This document shows positions 1-11,589 of a DNA stretch of 64,000 nt, piece after piece. This DNA is from Prosapia bicincta (taxonomy: Eukaryota; Arthropoda; Insecta; Hemiptera; Cercopidae). The notes beneath the pieces are model-generated. The model had not been told where the DNA came from, searched no databases, and worked only from the letters and a program-made list of their open reading frames with translations. Location of the stretch: contig JBAIZL010000006.1 of assembly GCA_036971475.1 (NCBI GenBank), positions 63,116,898 to 63,180,897 on the forward strand, written 5' to 3'. Numbering within the stretch: the stretch's first letter is position 1; every line of letters begins with the position of its first letter. A program made the translations under genes and the position numbers.

Positions 1-407
1 GACCTATTAGAATTGCAAAGATAGATATCTGTACAGTAACTAATTGTATCAGACCTAACCCTTGCTTATTTCTGAAGCTAAATTATAAGTCACGTTATAC
101 TCTTTAAAGATCCTCATAAGGAATTTGTTTTGTATGAAGTATGAAATGCTGGGTATTAATATTTGGCTGATCGTTGATTTTTGTTATAATTTTTCAAGTT
201 TTCAATGTTTTCAAGTTAAATTATTCAATGTTTTTCTTCAAATATAAAATATCTGTATAGTTAATTTCATGAACCATTTATAGTTAAAATATTATTACAC
301 AATAAACGATTTTATTATATATGTTTATTTAATTACAAATTTTGATTTACTTAGTGTAAAAGAAATAATAAGGAAGATAAAGTTTAATACATTATTACCA
401 CATTATC
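1..407. other. AT-rich DNA, nothing recognised
   Basis: No open frame, RNA gene or recognisable repeat was seen here. The right edge is the start of an 11-bp minisatellite. Confidence 0.5.
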
Positions 408-567
408 CACCCTGTATCCGCCCAGTATCCGCCCTGTATCCGCCCAGTATCCGCCCTGTATCCGCCCAGTATCCGCCCAGTATCCGCCCTGTATCCGCCC
501 TGTATCCGCCCAGTATCCGCCCTGTATCCGCCCTGTATCCGCCCTGTATCCACCCTGTATCCACCCT
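408..567. repeat. 11-bp minisatellite
   Basis: About 14 tandem copies of an 11-bp unit, GTATCCGCCCT or GTATCCGCCCA, the two variants interspersed. The unit is GC-rich compared with its flanks. Because 11 is not a multiple of 3, all frames stay open in one orientation; the two short glycine/aspartate-rich frames seen on the minus strand are by-products of the repeat, not genes. Confidence 0.95.
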
Positions 568-639
568 AGTGAAACGGTTACACATGTAAATAGCCAAATC
601 ATACATCGCTGGGTTAAATATTTACAAAAACAAATACAA

Positions 640-1070
640 TTACGAACATTTTTTAAAAATCGATTCCTACTTAGGTCAACACAGAAAAATTTTATTTTAG
701 TTACTTTTTATTTAATAATTACATTTAATAAAAAAAGTAACATAACCTATGCATTAAAACATCTGTTCTACTACATAACCTATAACACAATACCAGATGT
801 TTTATGAAATCATATATTACTTAATTTAAGCTAAATGTGGCGAATTGACTGTATTGTATATCTGGTTTTGTGAAACGTTGGCTCCCATACAAGACTAAAA
901 TTATTTAATTAATGGAATAATATTTGAACAAATGGGTAAACATCAATTTTCATCCACTAGAAGTGTACAAAACGTTATTTTAGTGGATAAATATAAAAGG
1001 TTTTAATACCGACTAAAGATTTGTACACGATATATATAGAGTGTGAAATAATAGAAGGAATTGAATAACC
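640..1070 (+). repeat. Dispersed repeat family R1, copy 1
   Basis: R1 is a non-coding family of roughly 450-550 bp recognised by comparing copies inside this window. In the orientation used here it begins near TTCCTACTTAGGTCA, has a middle block with ATAACCTATAACACAA and an AGCTGTTTTATGAAATCATA-like segment, then a TTAATTAATT segment, a stretch resembling AACGATTGAAAATTTGAAC, usually a (TA)n tract, and ends with GTGTGAACTAATAGAAGGA. This copy is diverged and nearly lacks the (TA)n tract. No terminal inverted repeat, poly-A tail or coding capacity is evident, so the class is unknown; a MITE- or Helitron-like non-autonomous DNA element is my best guess. Confidence 0.8.
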
Positions 1071-1224
1071 AAAATTCATCAAACACCATTACTTTCTCGA
1101 GAAAGAGAGACAATTTATGAAGTATATGAACGTAATCGACAAGTGGGATATAGTTTAGTCTTGATGGTTTGGTTTTATGGTACGTTTTGTTAATATTTTA
1201 ACGTCGTATTTAAGTTGTTAACTT

Positions 1225-1845
1225 TGTTATTACAAGCTGGATGTTATATAAACACAAATCTTTAAAGTCAATTCCTACTTAGGTCAGCAAACATGGGTTT
1301 TATTTTAGTTACTCTTTATTAAATAATTACAATTCATGTAAATAAAGTAACATAGCCTATGGTTTAAAACAGATGTTCTACCACATAACGTATAACATAA
1401 AATCAGCTGTTTTATGAAATCACACACTTATTTTAAGCCAAGTGGGGCAAAATAACTATATTGCATACCTTGACACTTTTGTAAAACGTTTTCTACTATA
1501 TAAAAATAAAATAATTTATAAAATTATATTAATGAATTATTATTTGAAAAAAAACCTGTGCTAACATCAAGGGTCATCCACTTGAAGTGGTTCTTGAAAT
1601 TTGTTTGAACTTAAGTGTGTGAACATAAACAAAATGTTACGACCGAATATTTTAACAAGGTATATTTATGTATGACTACGTTAAATATTAAAAAAAAATG
1701 AAAAATCGAAATTTTATATATATATATATAGCGTTATCCATCCATTACAAGTACAAAGAATGTATTTAAACTTGAGTGGATGAATACAAATTATTTTATT
1801 AACGATTGAAAATTTGAATATATAAATAAATAAATATATGTACAT

Positions 1846-1920
<75 letters not shown>

Positions 1921-1980
1921 TATATTTATTGTATATATTTATTTAGAGTGGCAACTAATAGAAGAAGATAAAGAATAATT
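1225..1980 (+). repeat. Dispersed repeat family R1, copy 2
   Basis: Contains the TTCCTACTTAGGTCA start, the AAAATCAGCTGTTTTATGAA block and an expanded (TA)n tract (about 1845-1915) just before the AACTAATAGAAG end. Its right end runs straight into the arm of a foldback element, so this end of R1 and the foldback share sequence. Confidence 0.8.
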
Positions 1981-2912
1981 GTTTTGATACATTTTTAATA
2001 CAGACACAACAAGAAGTAAATACTATTGATAAGTAGTTGGCATTCAATCCGCCATCTATATCACGTGACGTCGGTCCGCACTAAACTCCAGGAATGCAAT
2101 TTACAAAAGGCATTCTTAACGAGCGTTAATCACTTATATTAAATACCGAAGGCCTGAGTTAATCGTTAATTAAGTCCATGGTTCAGTGTGCTTCTGAAAG
2201 GCAGAGTGCTTTCCTAATTAGTGGGGAGTCTGTTAGACACGGTAGTTTCGCACGGCTATTGAATTTCATTACATTTAAATGCTTACTTTGTATGTAACTT
2301 CTTGAGCGAAATATGTATCGTAACAGGAATTAAACTACTTCAAACGGCAAACCATTTAGATTTGTTTCTCAAAAGCCATTACTGGGTCTTTTATGCTAGC
2401 CTTATCCAAGTAACACGCTTGACAAAGTTCTCATGCCAGACCATATCTGGTCCATAATAAACAATGGTAATCTCTGGGCCGAAATCCGTTACCCCTTAAG
2501 GTCAGATACTCTACCCGCCCTATCCAGCCCTCGCTTGAAAGGAAAACAAAATTGGAAGAATAAAGTATACCCCCCCTTAAGGCTGCTTACGTTCAATTTG
2601 AATATTATTAATATCTTTTGCAGGAATATTGTGATGATTTTGGTTTTCAATAACTTCCACGTAAATTTACATATATTTATATGACAATCCGTCAGAGTGA
2701 CTATACTCTCCTCCGAAAGTTGGGAGACATAGCAATATTAGGTTGTATTAAGGGAGGCCAACGTCACGTGATATAGATGGTGAATTGAATGCCAACTACT
2801 TATCAATAATATTTACTTCTTTGTTGAAAAAATGTATCAAAATACTTTTTATTCATTACCATCTATTGGTTCACGCTCTACCTGATCAAATTTTCAATCG
2901 TTAATAAAACCT
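1793..2912. mobile_element. Foldback element with long terminal inverted repeats
   Basis: The left arm (about 1793-2070) and right arm (about 2757-2912) are inverted copies of each other. Each contains an R1 end (AACGATTGAAAATTTGA and the GTGAAC-TAATAG region), a TTTTGATACATTTTT segment, the segment TAGTTGGCATTCAAT and TATATCACGTGACGT. The left arm is longer only because of its (TA)n tract. The inner 690 bp has no convincing frame: an 83-codon frame at 2433-2684 has no recognisable domain. Probably a non-autonomous DNA transposon; superfamily not assigned. A related segment (CCGCCATCTTAGTCACGTGG) occurs at about 47346. Confidence 0.75.
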
Positions 2913-3649
2913 GATGAAGCCTGATGCTCAGGATATGCAGGACTAAGGACAAGGCATAGTAATCCCCTGGTTTTGGGATTAAAGGAAATTATTACAAAGC
3001 AGGGTGAAGGGACGTGTCCCCTACTAAGGCCCAACTGTTACACGCGCGTTGTTTTTTTGTTTTAAACAAACTCGCCGCCTTCTTTATAAATAATTCATTA
3101 CCCTAATATCTCGTAAAAAAAACGAGACGAAGAATGGAACCCTTCATGTTCAACGCTTGATTAATGGCTGTATGCGTCTTTTTGCCACTTTTGGCTCAAT
3201 CCAAGGGCCGCAGGTTCGCACAGTAGGGCTTCATACAGTCAACTTATAAAAACGAGTTCCAGGCTATGCTACTTTACAATATAGCTATAAAACGGCTGTG
3301 TCGGTTAGACTTGAACCCACTAGCACTAACCAAATAGAGGGGACTTTTCTTATCACCAAATCTATATTAACCAAATACTTTACAAAGAGACCTTGAGTAT
3401 GTTTTGGTTAATTAGAATAATTGTTCTGTTATTTCTTCAAAATTTATATTTTCGGGCAGTTGTTATTTTCTTAATAAATCTTTTCACCATCGGAAACATT
3501 TCTATCATAATCAGAAATGATGAAGCGAAATATTGTGAAAGCGAAATTGTCTCTTAATAATAATTAAAAGGTTTTCTGAGTTAAATGCTTTTTGTATTAT
3601 TTACCAATGAAAAACAGATTGCGAACTTAATCCTGTAACGAATTTCACG

Positions 3650-3650
<1 letters not shown>
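2913..3650. other. Intergenic DNA with a moderately GC-rich patch
   Basis: The 2930-3300 part is less AT-rich than its surroundings and contains words such as CAGGTTCGCACAG, but I could not fold it into a tRNA or translate it into a family. Perhaps an old retroposon remnant. The remainder is AT-rich with nothing recognised. Confidence 0.3.

Positions 3651-3651
<1 letters not shown>

Positions 3652-3689
<38 letters not shown>
3652..3689. repeat. (TA)n microsatellite
   Basis: Uninterrupted TA dinucleotides on the left side of a Penelope-tail palindrome. Confidence 0.95.
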
Positions 3690-3692
<3 letters not shown>

Positions 3693-3709
3693 ATATGTAT
3701 TCTTGTGTA

Positions 3710-3818
3710 TTAATAAAGAACTAAGTCAAAATACAAATACAAGAATTATAATTGAATTTACAATTCAAAGCTTTACAAAATTCAATTATAATTCTTGTAT
3801 TTGTATTTTAACTTAGTT

Positions 3819-3827
<9 letters not shown>
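3710..3827. repeat. Palindromic Penelope-like tail inside (TA)n
   Basis: Two arms of about 50 bp (3710-3759 and 3777-3827) are near-perfect inverted copies and contain AAATACAAGAATTATAATTG, with a 17-bp spacer holding AAAGCTTTAC. The arms resemble the tail beside the GIY-YIG-coding Penelope copy at 28.2 kb (CAAATACAAGAATATTTATT next to AAAGCTTTT). The hairpin/GAAA core seen in other copies is absent, so this is a tail-only foldback. It is flanked on both sides by (TA)n. Confidence 0.65.

Positions 3828-3890
<63 letters not shown>
3821..3890. repeat. (TA)n microsatellite
   Basis: About 35 TA dinucleotides directly abutting the right arm of the palindrome. Confidence 0.95.
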
Positions 3891-3892
<2 letters not shown>

Positions 3893-5026
3893 CGTAGTTT
3901 TTAACTGAATAAATACATTATAATATACGATTCATTTTTGTAAAAGAGTGTAATATTAATAATATTTTGTTTGTCAATAATATCTACTTTATAATCAAAT
4001 GTTTGATTTGTTAATCGTATTATGGGGGCCCAGATGAAGGTTTGTAGGGCAGCTGAATGTAAAGGGAAACTTAATCTAAAAAATTAAGCAGCAAAAAATA
4101 TTCAAGTTTTAACTTTGCTTAACCTATTGCTACTTATAAAGTACTAGGCCGCGGTGACTAATCTATGAAGAAAGAGAATATTGATGTAATTGCTCTTACC
4201 TTTTATTATAAAAACGACAATATGTAAATATTCACGGAAAACACATATTTTCTTTTTTAATAAATATTTTAATCATAACTCATGCCCTAAAATTCAACAA
4301 TATTTAAAATAACTTTCTCGAAAAAATCTACTACTCTTCCAAAAACTGGATATTTATTTTGTTTTTTAAATCGGAGGTAAGCTGTAGACCAGGCCTTCCC
4401 TGCCCCCGGGGTATGAGCGCCCATGGATTCAATCCTCCATCACAAAAATTTATATTATTTTTAAGTGTGCTTGGATACCATGTTTTTTATATTAAACCAT
4501 GTAATATGTAAATATTTAGCATTTAGAATTTACGTCCGTTTCATGGGCGATTGCTTTATTTTTCACCAAATAAAAATTTTTAAGGTAAGGTTTCTCCAGT
4601 CCGAAACTGTAAACATGTTTATAACTGTCTGCAACTAACCAGTTACTAAGCTATACATTCGTTGCGCCTTGACTATTCCTAGACGTTGCTAGGCTAAAAG
4701 TGTATTGAAATCAGTTTTAAAAGAACAACAAATAAAATTTTCCTGAATAACTGTAAAATAAAAATTTAGTTTTCGCGAAGAAGCCGCCATATTTTTTATT
4801 TTTTGTTTCTTTAACGTGATCATAGATTGTACCTTATGAAATGTAAGTGGAAAATAGTAAAAAATTCATGTAGTCACAGAAAGATGTGACTTGGTGACCA
4901 ATCTGTCTATCAGGGCTTCTGGGATGATAGTAGTTTAAAGTTAGTATCGGTCTTTAAAGTAGTGCATTTACAGTCAATCAATATATAAAAAACATTGCAC
5001 ACAAAAATAAACATCTGTCCGCCCAC
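3891..5026. other. Intergenic AT-rich DNA, possible SINE-like scrap
   Basis: No supported gene. A GC-rich patch at about 4370-4440 includes GATTCAATCCTCC, which resembles a tRNA-type B box, but no matching A box is visible, so I do not call a SINE. Confidence 0.3.
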
Positions 5027-5030
5027 AAAA

Positions 5031-5110
<80 letters not shown>
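5027..5110. repeat. Poly-A run followed by (TA)n
   Basis: About 22 A residues then about 31 TA dinucleotides. The short frame reading through it (lysines, then Ile-Tyr repeats) is an artefact of the microsatellite. Confidence 0.95.
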
Positions 5111-5111
<1 letters not shown>

Positions 5112-5548
5112 TTATCAGAAAAAATTAAAATCCAAAATAGTTTAGCGAAAATACTCTTAATACGTTTTTTTCAAATAACCATCCTTTTCCATTGTGTCGG
5201 TTTTTTGGTACATTTCAATGTGGCTTTTTCAATGTTTACTTTCTTGTAAACTAAAATATCAACAGCTCAGAGAAACAGGCCTTTTCCCGTCGCTGTTCGG
5301 ACACGCTTATCAAGGCACTGAAACAATCGCTTTTGTCTGTCTGGCATGACACAATGGGCCAGACAGTAAACTTGTTCCTAATTGTTGTACGTCTGACTCT
5401 CCCATTGTTGGGTTTTGGTCTAGAATATGTCAGTTTTTAGCGGAAAATGTACAAGTATTTGCCATTCTAAATAACAAGGATACTGGATAATAGCAACTGA
5501 CAATTTAATTAGACGTTCATTTAAAATATTAGTAAATGTTTCAACCAT

Positions 5549-5968
5549 TTGCAGACTAATTATGGGAATTATAGACTGAAACATCACTTTCACTGGCTTT
5601 TCTTTCTTCATCAAAATTTTCATCAATTATTGTTTTGCACACTATCAAAAGTTTTAAATCACGTGAGCAATTGTGATAGTAGGCCCTCATTTGCTAATAT
5701 AATAAGTAATTATCATTCAAAAGTTGAAGAAAATTCTAAACATATTTCCAATTCCACAACAATTTACACCTACTTGCAGGCTTGTTTTCCATTACTTTAC
5801 AGTTATTCAAATATATTTTTATCACAGAACTTTTGCTATATATCTTTAAAATCACTACTGAGATTTGTTGTTGTCAGTAAATATACTTTCACTATATTAG
5901 AAACTCTTTTCAGTACATGTGTCAGCGAAGGCGAAAGTGTAAACCTAACCTTACTTCATCGGTTTTGA
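5549..5968 (+). CDS. Unsupported 139-codon open frame
   Basis: The longest ATG-started open frame outside repeats in this part of the window. The protein is rich in Ser, Phe, Leu and His, has no signal peptide or motif I recognise, and its base composition is the same AT-rich background as the flanks. An antisense frame overlaps its start. Most likely a chance frame; listed because 139 codons is long for this composition. Confidence 0.15.
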   Translation: MQTNYGNYRLKHHFHWLFFLHQNFHQLLFCTLSKVLNHVSNCDSRPSFANIISNYHSKVEENSKHISNSTTIYTYLQACFPLLYSYSNIFLSQNFCYISLKSLLRFVVVSKYTFTILETLFSTCVSEGESVNLTLLHRF

Positions 5969-6294
5969 ATATAAAAAAAACAAATTTCTAACTACAATTT
6001 TGTTCATCCAAGGCCCAAAATTAGTCCATTCAGTTCATGGATTCGAAAATTCGTTTTTATCACGAATTTTTGTTTACAATAAATTTTACAATAATTTTAT
6101 TATAACGGATCTATTACAACTCTAATAAAACTGACGTACTGTTACACTAGAACTCGATAGCTAGAAATATTTGCTAGTTTTAATTGATAGGGCTTTTTCG
6201 TAATATGAATGTTTTAAAAATGTTTTCCAGTAATTCTATCCAGACTAGAAAACGTCGCTTTAAAACGTAGCCTACTCAATCTATTATAATAATT
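5969..6294. other. AT-rich DNA, nothing recognised
   Basis: No frame, RNA gene or repeat recognised. Confidence 0.5.
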
Positions 6295-6420
<126 letters not shown>

Positions 6421-7722
6421 TTATAAAGACGGGTCGCTAAAACTATTTAAGAGAAGGCTATCTTGGCAAAGTGATAGTAATATGTAAAACTAATGTTTTT
6501 TAGTTATAAGTAACGTTCCGAGCCATCGACGCCGACTTGGCTGGATAAGTCGGTATGTTTTTTCGCTATTCTTGCTTCAACATTCAGAGGTAAATATAAA
6601 GCGGTGGACTTTTCTTAAGTTTCAAGTTTCTCGTGTAATTTTAACAGAATAATGGATACTGCTATCATTGCCACTTGTATAAAATAGAATTGCTATACTC
6701 GTATAGCATGTAAATTTAATTGTAGTTGTTTTTTGTATGCTAGGAGGAATGAAAAAATATGTAAAGTAAAATATAATTTACTAATATTAATTTTACTAAA
6801 TAATTTCAAAGTCGATGCTAATGTACTTACTCAATGTCTACAGTATTCATTTATCTTACCTGAAATTAGAAAAAGTCAATTTTAGTAAATGGTAATATAA
6901 AGTATAAAAATATAAAATAATTTTAAGAGTTTGATATGTTGTACATTACAAAACACTAAAATGAATCATTTATGTACGTTTAGAAAATGTAACCATATAA
7001 GCAAATATAATATATTGATGTTAAATATTAATCAATGATTATTGGAATGTAATCATTTCTAATTTCTAAAGATTCCTCTTAATAAGATTTTTTTAATGTG
7101 GGAAATTAACAAATATTTATATACAGTTTATTTTTAATTAATATATTTTCAGTAACATTTTTAGTAGTTTAAATGGAATAAACAATATTTATTTCAACAA
7201 TTGTATTTTAGTTTCTTGATGTAATCATCTTGAATTCACTGATTAATCTAATTTTAAAAATACTTAACTAAGTGAATACGTAATTGCTTACGTGCTGACG
7301 CGTTTCAAAACATTCGTTCCTTTTACGAAGCTAACCCTCTACTCAGTCTACAAGTATTTTTAAAATTAATTTAATTGTATTTTAATGACATTTGCCTATA
7401 TGATGAAACTCGGTAACATTTGTCGACAAAAGGTTTATCGCCTGGTTTTCTGGAGCGGGTTGCCCTTCTAGGTGTTGGAAATTTCAGATCGAAGGTAAAG
7501 TGTTCTCAGAATTTTCTTTTAATTAAAAATCGCAAATTATTATATCACTGTGCTGTAAATATCGAAACGTGTTCCAGGTCACAACAGATTTATTAGTTGA
7601 TGCATTGTTAGAGTCACGTCTCATCTGCTACAAAACATTAATCACTTTGTACAGTATAAAATATTATTACAATAAAATGTTGGAAAATTTTCAATACCAC
7701 AAAAATAATTAAAAGTAGCTTA
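6421..7722. other. AT-rich DNA, nothing recognised
   Basis: No supported coding or repeat feature. A slightly GC-richer patch lies near 7440-7500. Confidence 0.5.
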
Positions 7723-8033
7723 TATTACAAGTTTCCTAAGATTAAACCCTTATGTACATTTCGATAACCATGTCATCATCATCAGAGGGTCTTATTACAA
7801 AATTACAATCTAGCAAACAAGAAGTTACAAACTAGACTAAAATAAAAACTAATCGTTCATTCTAGTTTGTAATTTATTTTGTTCTAAATAATAATTTTGT
7901 AATCGACTCTCAGATGACGATGTCATGGTCAAATTTATTTTGTTCCAAATTTTAATTTTGTAATACGACTCTCAGATGACGATGTCATAGTCACCGAAAC
8001 GTACATAAGGGTATTAGGTAACATGTAATATTA
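7723..8033. mobile_element. Penelope-like end, foldback with duplicated inner segment
   Basis: The left part reads as the inverse of the right part: CCTTATGTACATTTCG at about 7748 mirrors CGAAACGTACATAAGG at about 7995, and both flank a TGATGATGACATGG / CGATGTCATAGTC hairpin region. The right arm contains two tandem partial copies of ACTCTCAGATGACGATGTCAT (7911 and 7971 areas), so part of the end was duplicated. Closest relative in this window is the element at 63830. Head-to-head ends of this kind are typical of Penelope insertions. No coding sequence is left. Confidence 0.65.
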
Positions 8034-9295
8034 GTTGTTGTTTTTTTTTTTTAATGTGTGGTATTGGTTTTTTTACCATATTTCTATTGTAATACATTGT
8101 ATCACTGTGCTCTTGATATTGTACATAAAACACTAGAATGTTGTCTTACTAAATCCTCACGTGTTTTGAAATGTCAATAATTTTCAACTTTAATTACTAA
8201 GTACGAAATATTTCTAAGCGTAATTTATAAAATGATATCGTTTTAAACGGTTTTGGAAAGTTAACGCTCTGAGGGGTCGCTTCTGGAATTCCCTGCGTCC
8301 AGAAAACTGTGCTTGTGGGTTCAACACAATTAAAATGGAAATGGAAGAATGACCATTGCCAAAAGCCTGGCAGAGGATATAGAAGAAGACATGTCATCTC
8401 ATGTATTATTCCCGCTCTAAAGAAAGGTATACGAGACAGGAAGTGGTGACAGTTCCCGTAACGGTTAGGAGAGATCCCTTACGCTACCACCGCAGTAAAT
8501 GCTGGTATATATGCTAACCGGAGCCACGTTTTCTACAGATTGTATTATTAGTCTATAAATGAAACTAGATATAATGGAATCGGAGTTGCCCACCACTCAT
8601 GTTTTCCCATAATTAATCCAAAGAAATTAGGATAGCCGCCTAAAACAAAAATATTTTGTAGTTAATGCCATTACGAAATTAGTGCAAAAAATAATGAAAT
8701 GTATTTTGATCTAACAGTTTCCCCTATGTTTAATCCTACCCCACTCCTTACTAAAGGTACGTAAACAGCAATAAATCCCTTTGAAGAAAAGGTACGTCGA
8801 TAAAATATTATGACGTTAATGTAAAGTGCGCCTGTATTCACGGTTACCATGGTTACAATGAACACACTTAAGTCATCAGGTTCGCGGTGAGTGGAGTAAC
8901 ATGTTATATTGGAAGCGTGTTGACGTCAAGTAAGAAAGTTAATCGAAACGCGTTCGCATTTAGATATATCGAAACGCGCATATGAAGCTGTCTTTGATTC
9001 TGTTACTTAATTACAATAAACGCATACTCGAACATTGCGGGAAGTAAATCAGCTGTTTGGTTCAAATAACTAATTTAAAACTCTTTCATACAATATTATT
9101 GATAATTAAACTATTTTAATACATAATGTACACTTATTAATAGCTTACATACTCATTACAATCGTCATTTCTTATGGTCTTATGAATATTATTCTTTAAA
9201 GATATTAATCATGAAGATTTGTATTAATCATACAAAAAAATGACAATTTTTTACTATGTGAATTTATCAAGAAATGTATTGAGAGTGAAAATAAC
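8034..9295. other. Intergenic DNA, nothing firm recognised
   Basis: A GC-richer segment (about 8250-8560) was translated in all frames without yielding a recognisable protein. A GGTTACCATGGTTAC sequence near 8845 is a direct repeat around CAT resembling an RFX X-box with one mismatch; not called. Confidence 0.35.
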
Positions 9296-9745
9296 AAGTA
9301 ATATACACAAATATTTTAAAAGTCATTACCTAATTAAGTTAACAAAGAAAAATATTATTTTACCTTTTTTTATTACAATGAATATAATGGAAGTAACATA
9401 ACCAATGCGTTACAACAGCGTTATACCACATAACATATAACATAAAAACAGCTGTTTGATGAAATCATATGTTATCCTTTAATTTAAGCCAAATGGGACG
9501 AATAACTAATTGGATACCTTGCTCCTTTGTGAAAAATTTTCCACCCCTATGAAACTAAAATAATTTCATTATATTTAATTAATGAATTATTATTTGAAAA
9601 AACTATATTATTGTAAAATGCCATTCACTATAAGTTTAAAAAATATAATTAAACTTGAGCGGAAGAATAAAAAGTATCCTAAATGATTACAAATTTGAAC
9701 AAGTTATTAGGAAAGTGTGCAAAAAAATAGAAGGAATAGAAAAAT
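9296..9745 (+). repeat. Dispersed repeat family R1, copy 3
   Basis: Shows the AACATATAACATAAAAACAG block, GAAATCATATGTTATCC and TTAAGCCAAATGGGACGAA, and ends near AAGTGTGCAAAAAAATAGAAG. The (TA)n tract is missing, which shows that the tract is not needed to define the family. Confidence 0.8.
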
Positions 9746-10089
9746 GCGATATGATAACGTACGAACATCTAAGACTATGTGTTGTCATGGAGTGTTTGTA
9801 TATATAATATGCAGGCTATGCTAATATTGCGGAAACCACGTCGGGGAGGGGGGGATTGCTTCAACTTCTTGATTTATTTATTTTAGGGCTTCTAAAGTGT
9901 CAGGACAATATCGGTATAGTTTGGTAAGTAGAGTAATAGACAACTTCAGAGATAGACTAGAGCATAAAGTTGGAAGAGTATTTGAAATATGTATTGTTTA
10001 AAATAGTCAACTATTGGATTTAATATGAAATTAGGTGTTATTATTTAGCACATGAAAATGTGTTGCGTTGTTTTTAAATAAAAAAATAA
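9746..10089. other. AT-rich DNA, nothing recognised
   Basis: Apart from a short G-rich run near 9843, nothing stands out. Confidence 0.45.
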
Positions 10090-10560
10090 GTTGTGGCACT
10101 CGTGAGACAAGACGAGACAGAAGTGACAACTTTTATAGCCACATCTAAAGACATTTTGAATTGAGAAAAACATTTAATTTTGCATAATGAGAAATTATCA
10201 GACGAGTCTAAGAATGTGTTAGTTAAAAAAAAAACAAAGTATAAATACATAGCCTATTATTTTTGTTATAATGAACTATTTGTATTGAGATTTATCAAAA
10301 TTTAAGTAAATTAATATATCTAATAACTGATGAAACCTTTTCCCTTAGAAATGTTTATTAAATAATGTAACATTTGATACGTGTAAAAACAGTTGTTTTA
10401 TAATATAAAATCAGCTGTTGGATGAAATCATATTTTATTGTTTAATTCACTTTAAGGTGACTCATAGGGTAGCCTGATGGAATTATTCTGATGCTAATAA
10501 TCTGACGGATATTATACTGGCACACAATTGTATGTTTATGTCTATGCAATAGGTTTCTAT
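10090..10560 (+). repeat. Dispersed repeat family R2, copy 1
   Basis: R2 shares R1's AAAATCAGCTGTTGGATGAA-type core but differs on both sides. Its left part has AACTTTTATAGCCACATCTA and TTGAATTGAGAAAAACATT; its right part has AATTCACTTTAAGGTGACTC, ATAGGGTAGCCTGATGG and GTCTATGCAATAGG. The same order recurs at 11590-12250 and, truncated, at 47870-48105. R2 is probably a sister subfamily of R1. It has no coding capacity. Confidence 0.75.
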
Positions 10561-11589
10561 AGGAATCGCTATAGAATCGTTCTTCTTCAAATTGGTGTTT
10601 TTGTTTTTGTCTTTTATATTGAAAATACAAATCTCTAATTTTACTAAATTTCACCCTGTATTCGCTTAATTGTAATATTGCTATTGATCTTATTGTATTT
10701 TCTCTACACAACTTCCTGTCGGAAAACTTCCATTAATCTACAGTTTCGAAGCATTATAAAAAATACAAAGAAGTTCTGTTTGATGGCAATCCCTGAATCC
10801 GTGTCATTTATAGGGTATAGAGAAATGCTAGGAGCAGGAGAAGCTTTGTTTTGTAATGTGGAAGTGTAAAACTAAGAGAGACTCTGAAGCCCTCGTTCCG
10901 TTGTCAAGGCAAACGGTTCGGTGGAGTTTTAGTTCCTGTTTGACATTTCCTTTCCTTGTTCTATGCTTTTAGCAGGATTAGATGTCCGGCGAAGTTTCCG
11001 TTCCAGAGACGCACGGCTATACGACAGAGCGTAAAGTGGTTGAAGCGAGATGACACATTTCTTTTATATAATGAATGCTTCATTCTCTAAATATATTTAG
11101 GCTTACATAAATGTATTTAATACAAGATCTTTATAATAGATATATTTTTTTTACAAAAAGTTACATTATTTTACTATGTAACAACATAATATATAGACCT
11201 ATACATTAGTTATTCGCAAAGACACCCCCCCCCCCGACTGATGGTGAAATATGTAGCTCAAGACAAAGAATACTCTACAACAATATCAATTGTAGGGTAT
11301 TGTTTGTTTTCCATAAATCTCTATTTAGGGATGCGGTAAAATTAATTTTATTTGACATATTTGTAAAAAACAAAGATTAAGCCAAACGTTCGTTTGCTTC
11401 TACTTCGCATGTGAATCCCCCCCCATATTGGTGATAATTATTTGTTATCAAATACCATATTTACGCCCAAAGATATTAATATAAAAATACCTCATCAGTC
11501 TTAAATCAGTTTTACATCAGTCTTAAAATATAGTTTCCTAGTTTAAAATAACGTTAACCTTTAAATACTCGTAAAGTAGAAAACAAATT
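10561..11589. other. Intergenic DNA with a GC-richer patch
   Basis: The segment 10780-11040 is less AT-rich, but no frame there gives a recognisable protein. The rest is AT-rich. Confidence 0.4.

Noticed and set aside
384..606. Two minus-strand frames with GGYRADTGRIQ-type repeats
   Set aside because: They are the translation of the 11-bp minisatellite in different frames.
4370..4440. tRNA gene or SINE
   Set aside because: Only a B-box-like word is present; the cloverleaf does not fold and no A box is found.
5549..5968. Real 139-residue protein gene
   Set aside because: Composition equals the background, no motif is visible and an antisense frame overlaps; kept only as a low-confidence entry.
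8840..8860. RFX X-box-like GGTTACCATGGTTAC
   Set aside because: The right half has a mismatch to the X-box and no promoter or gene lies nearby.
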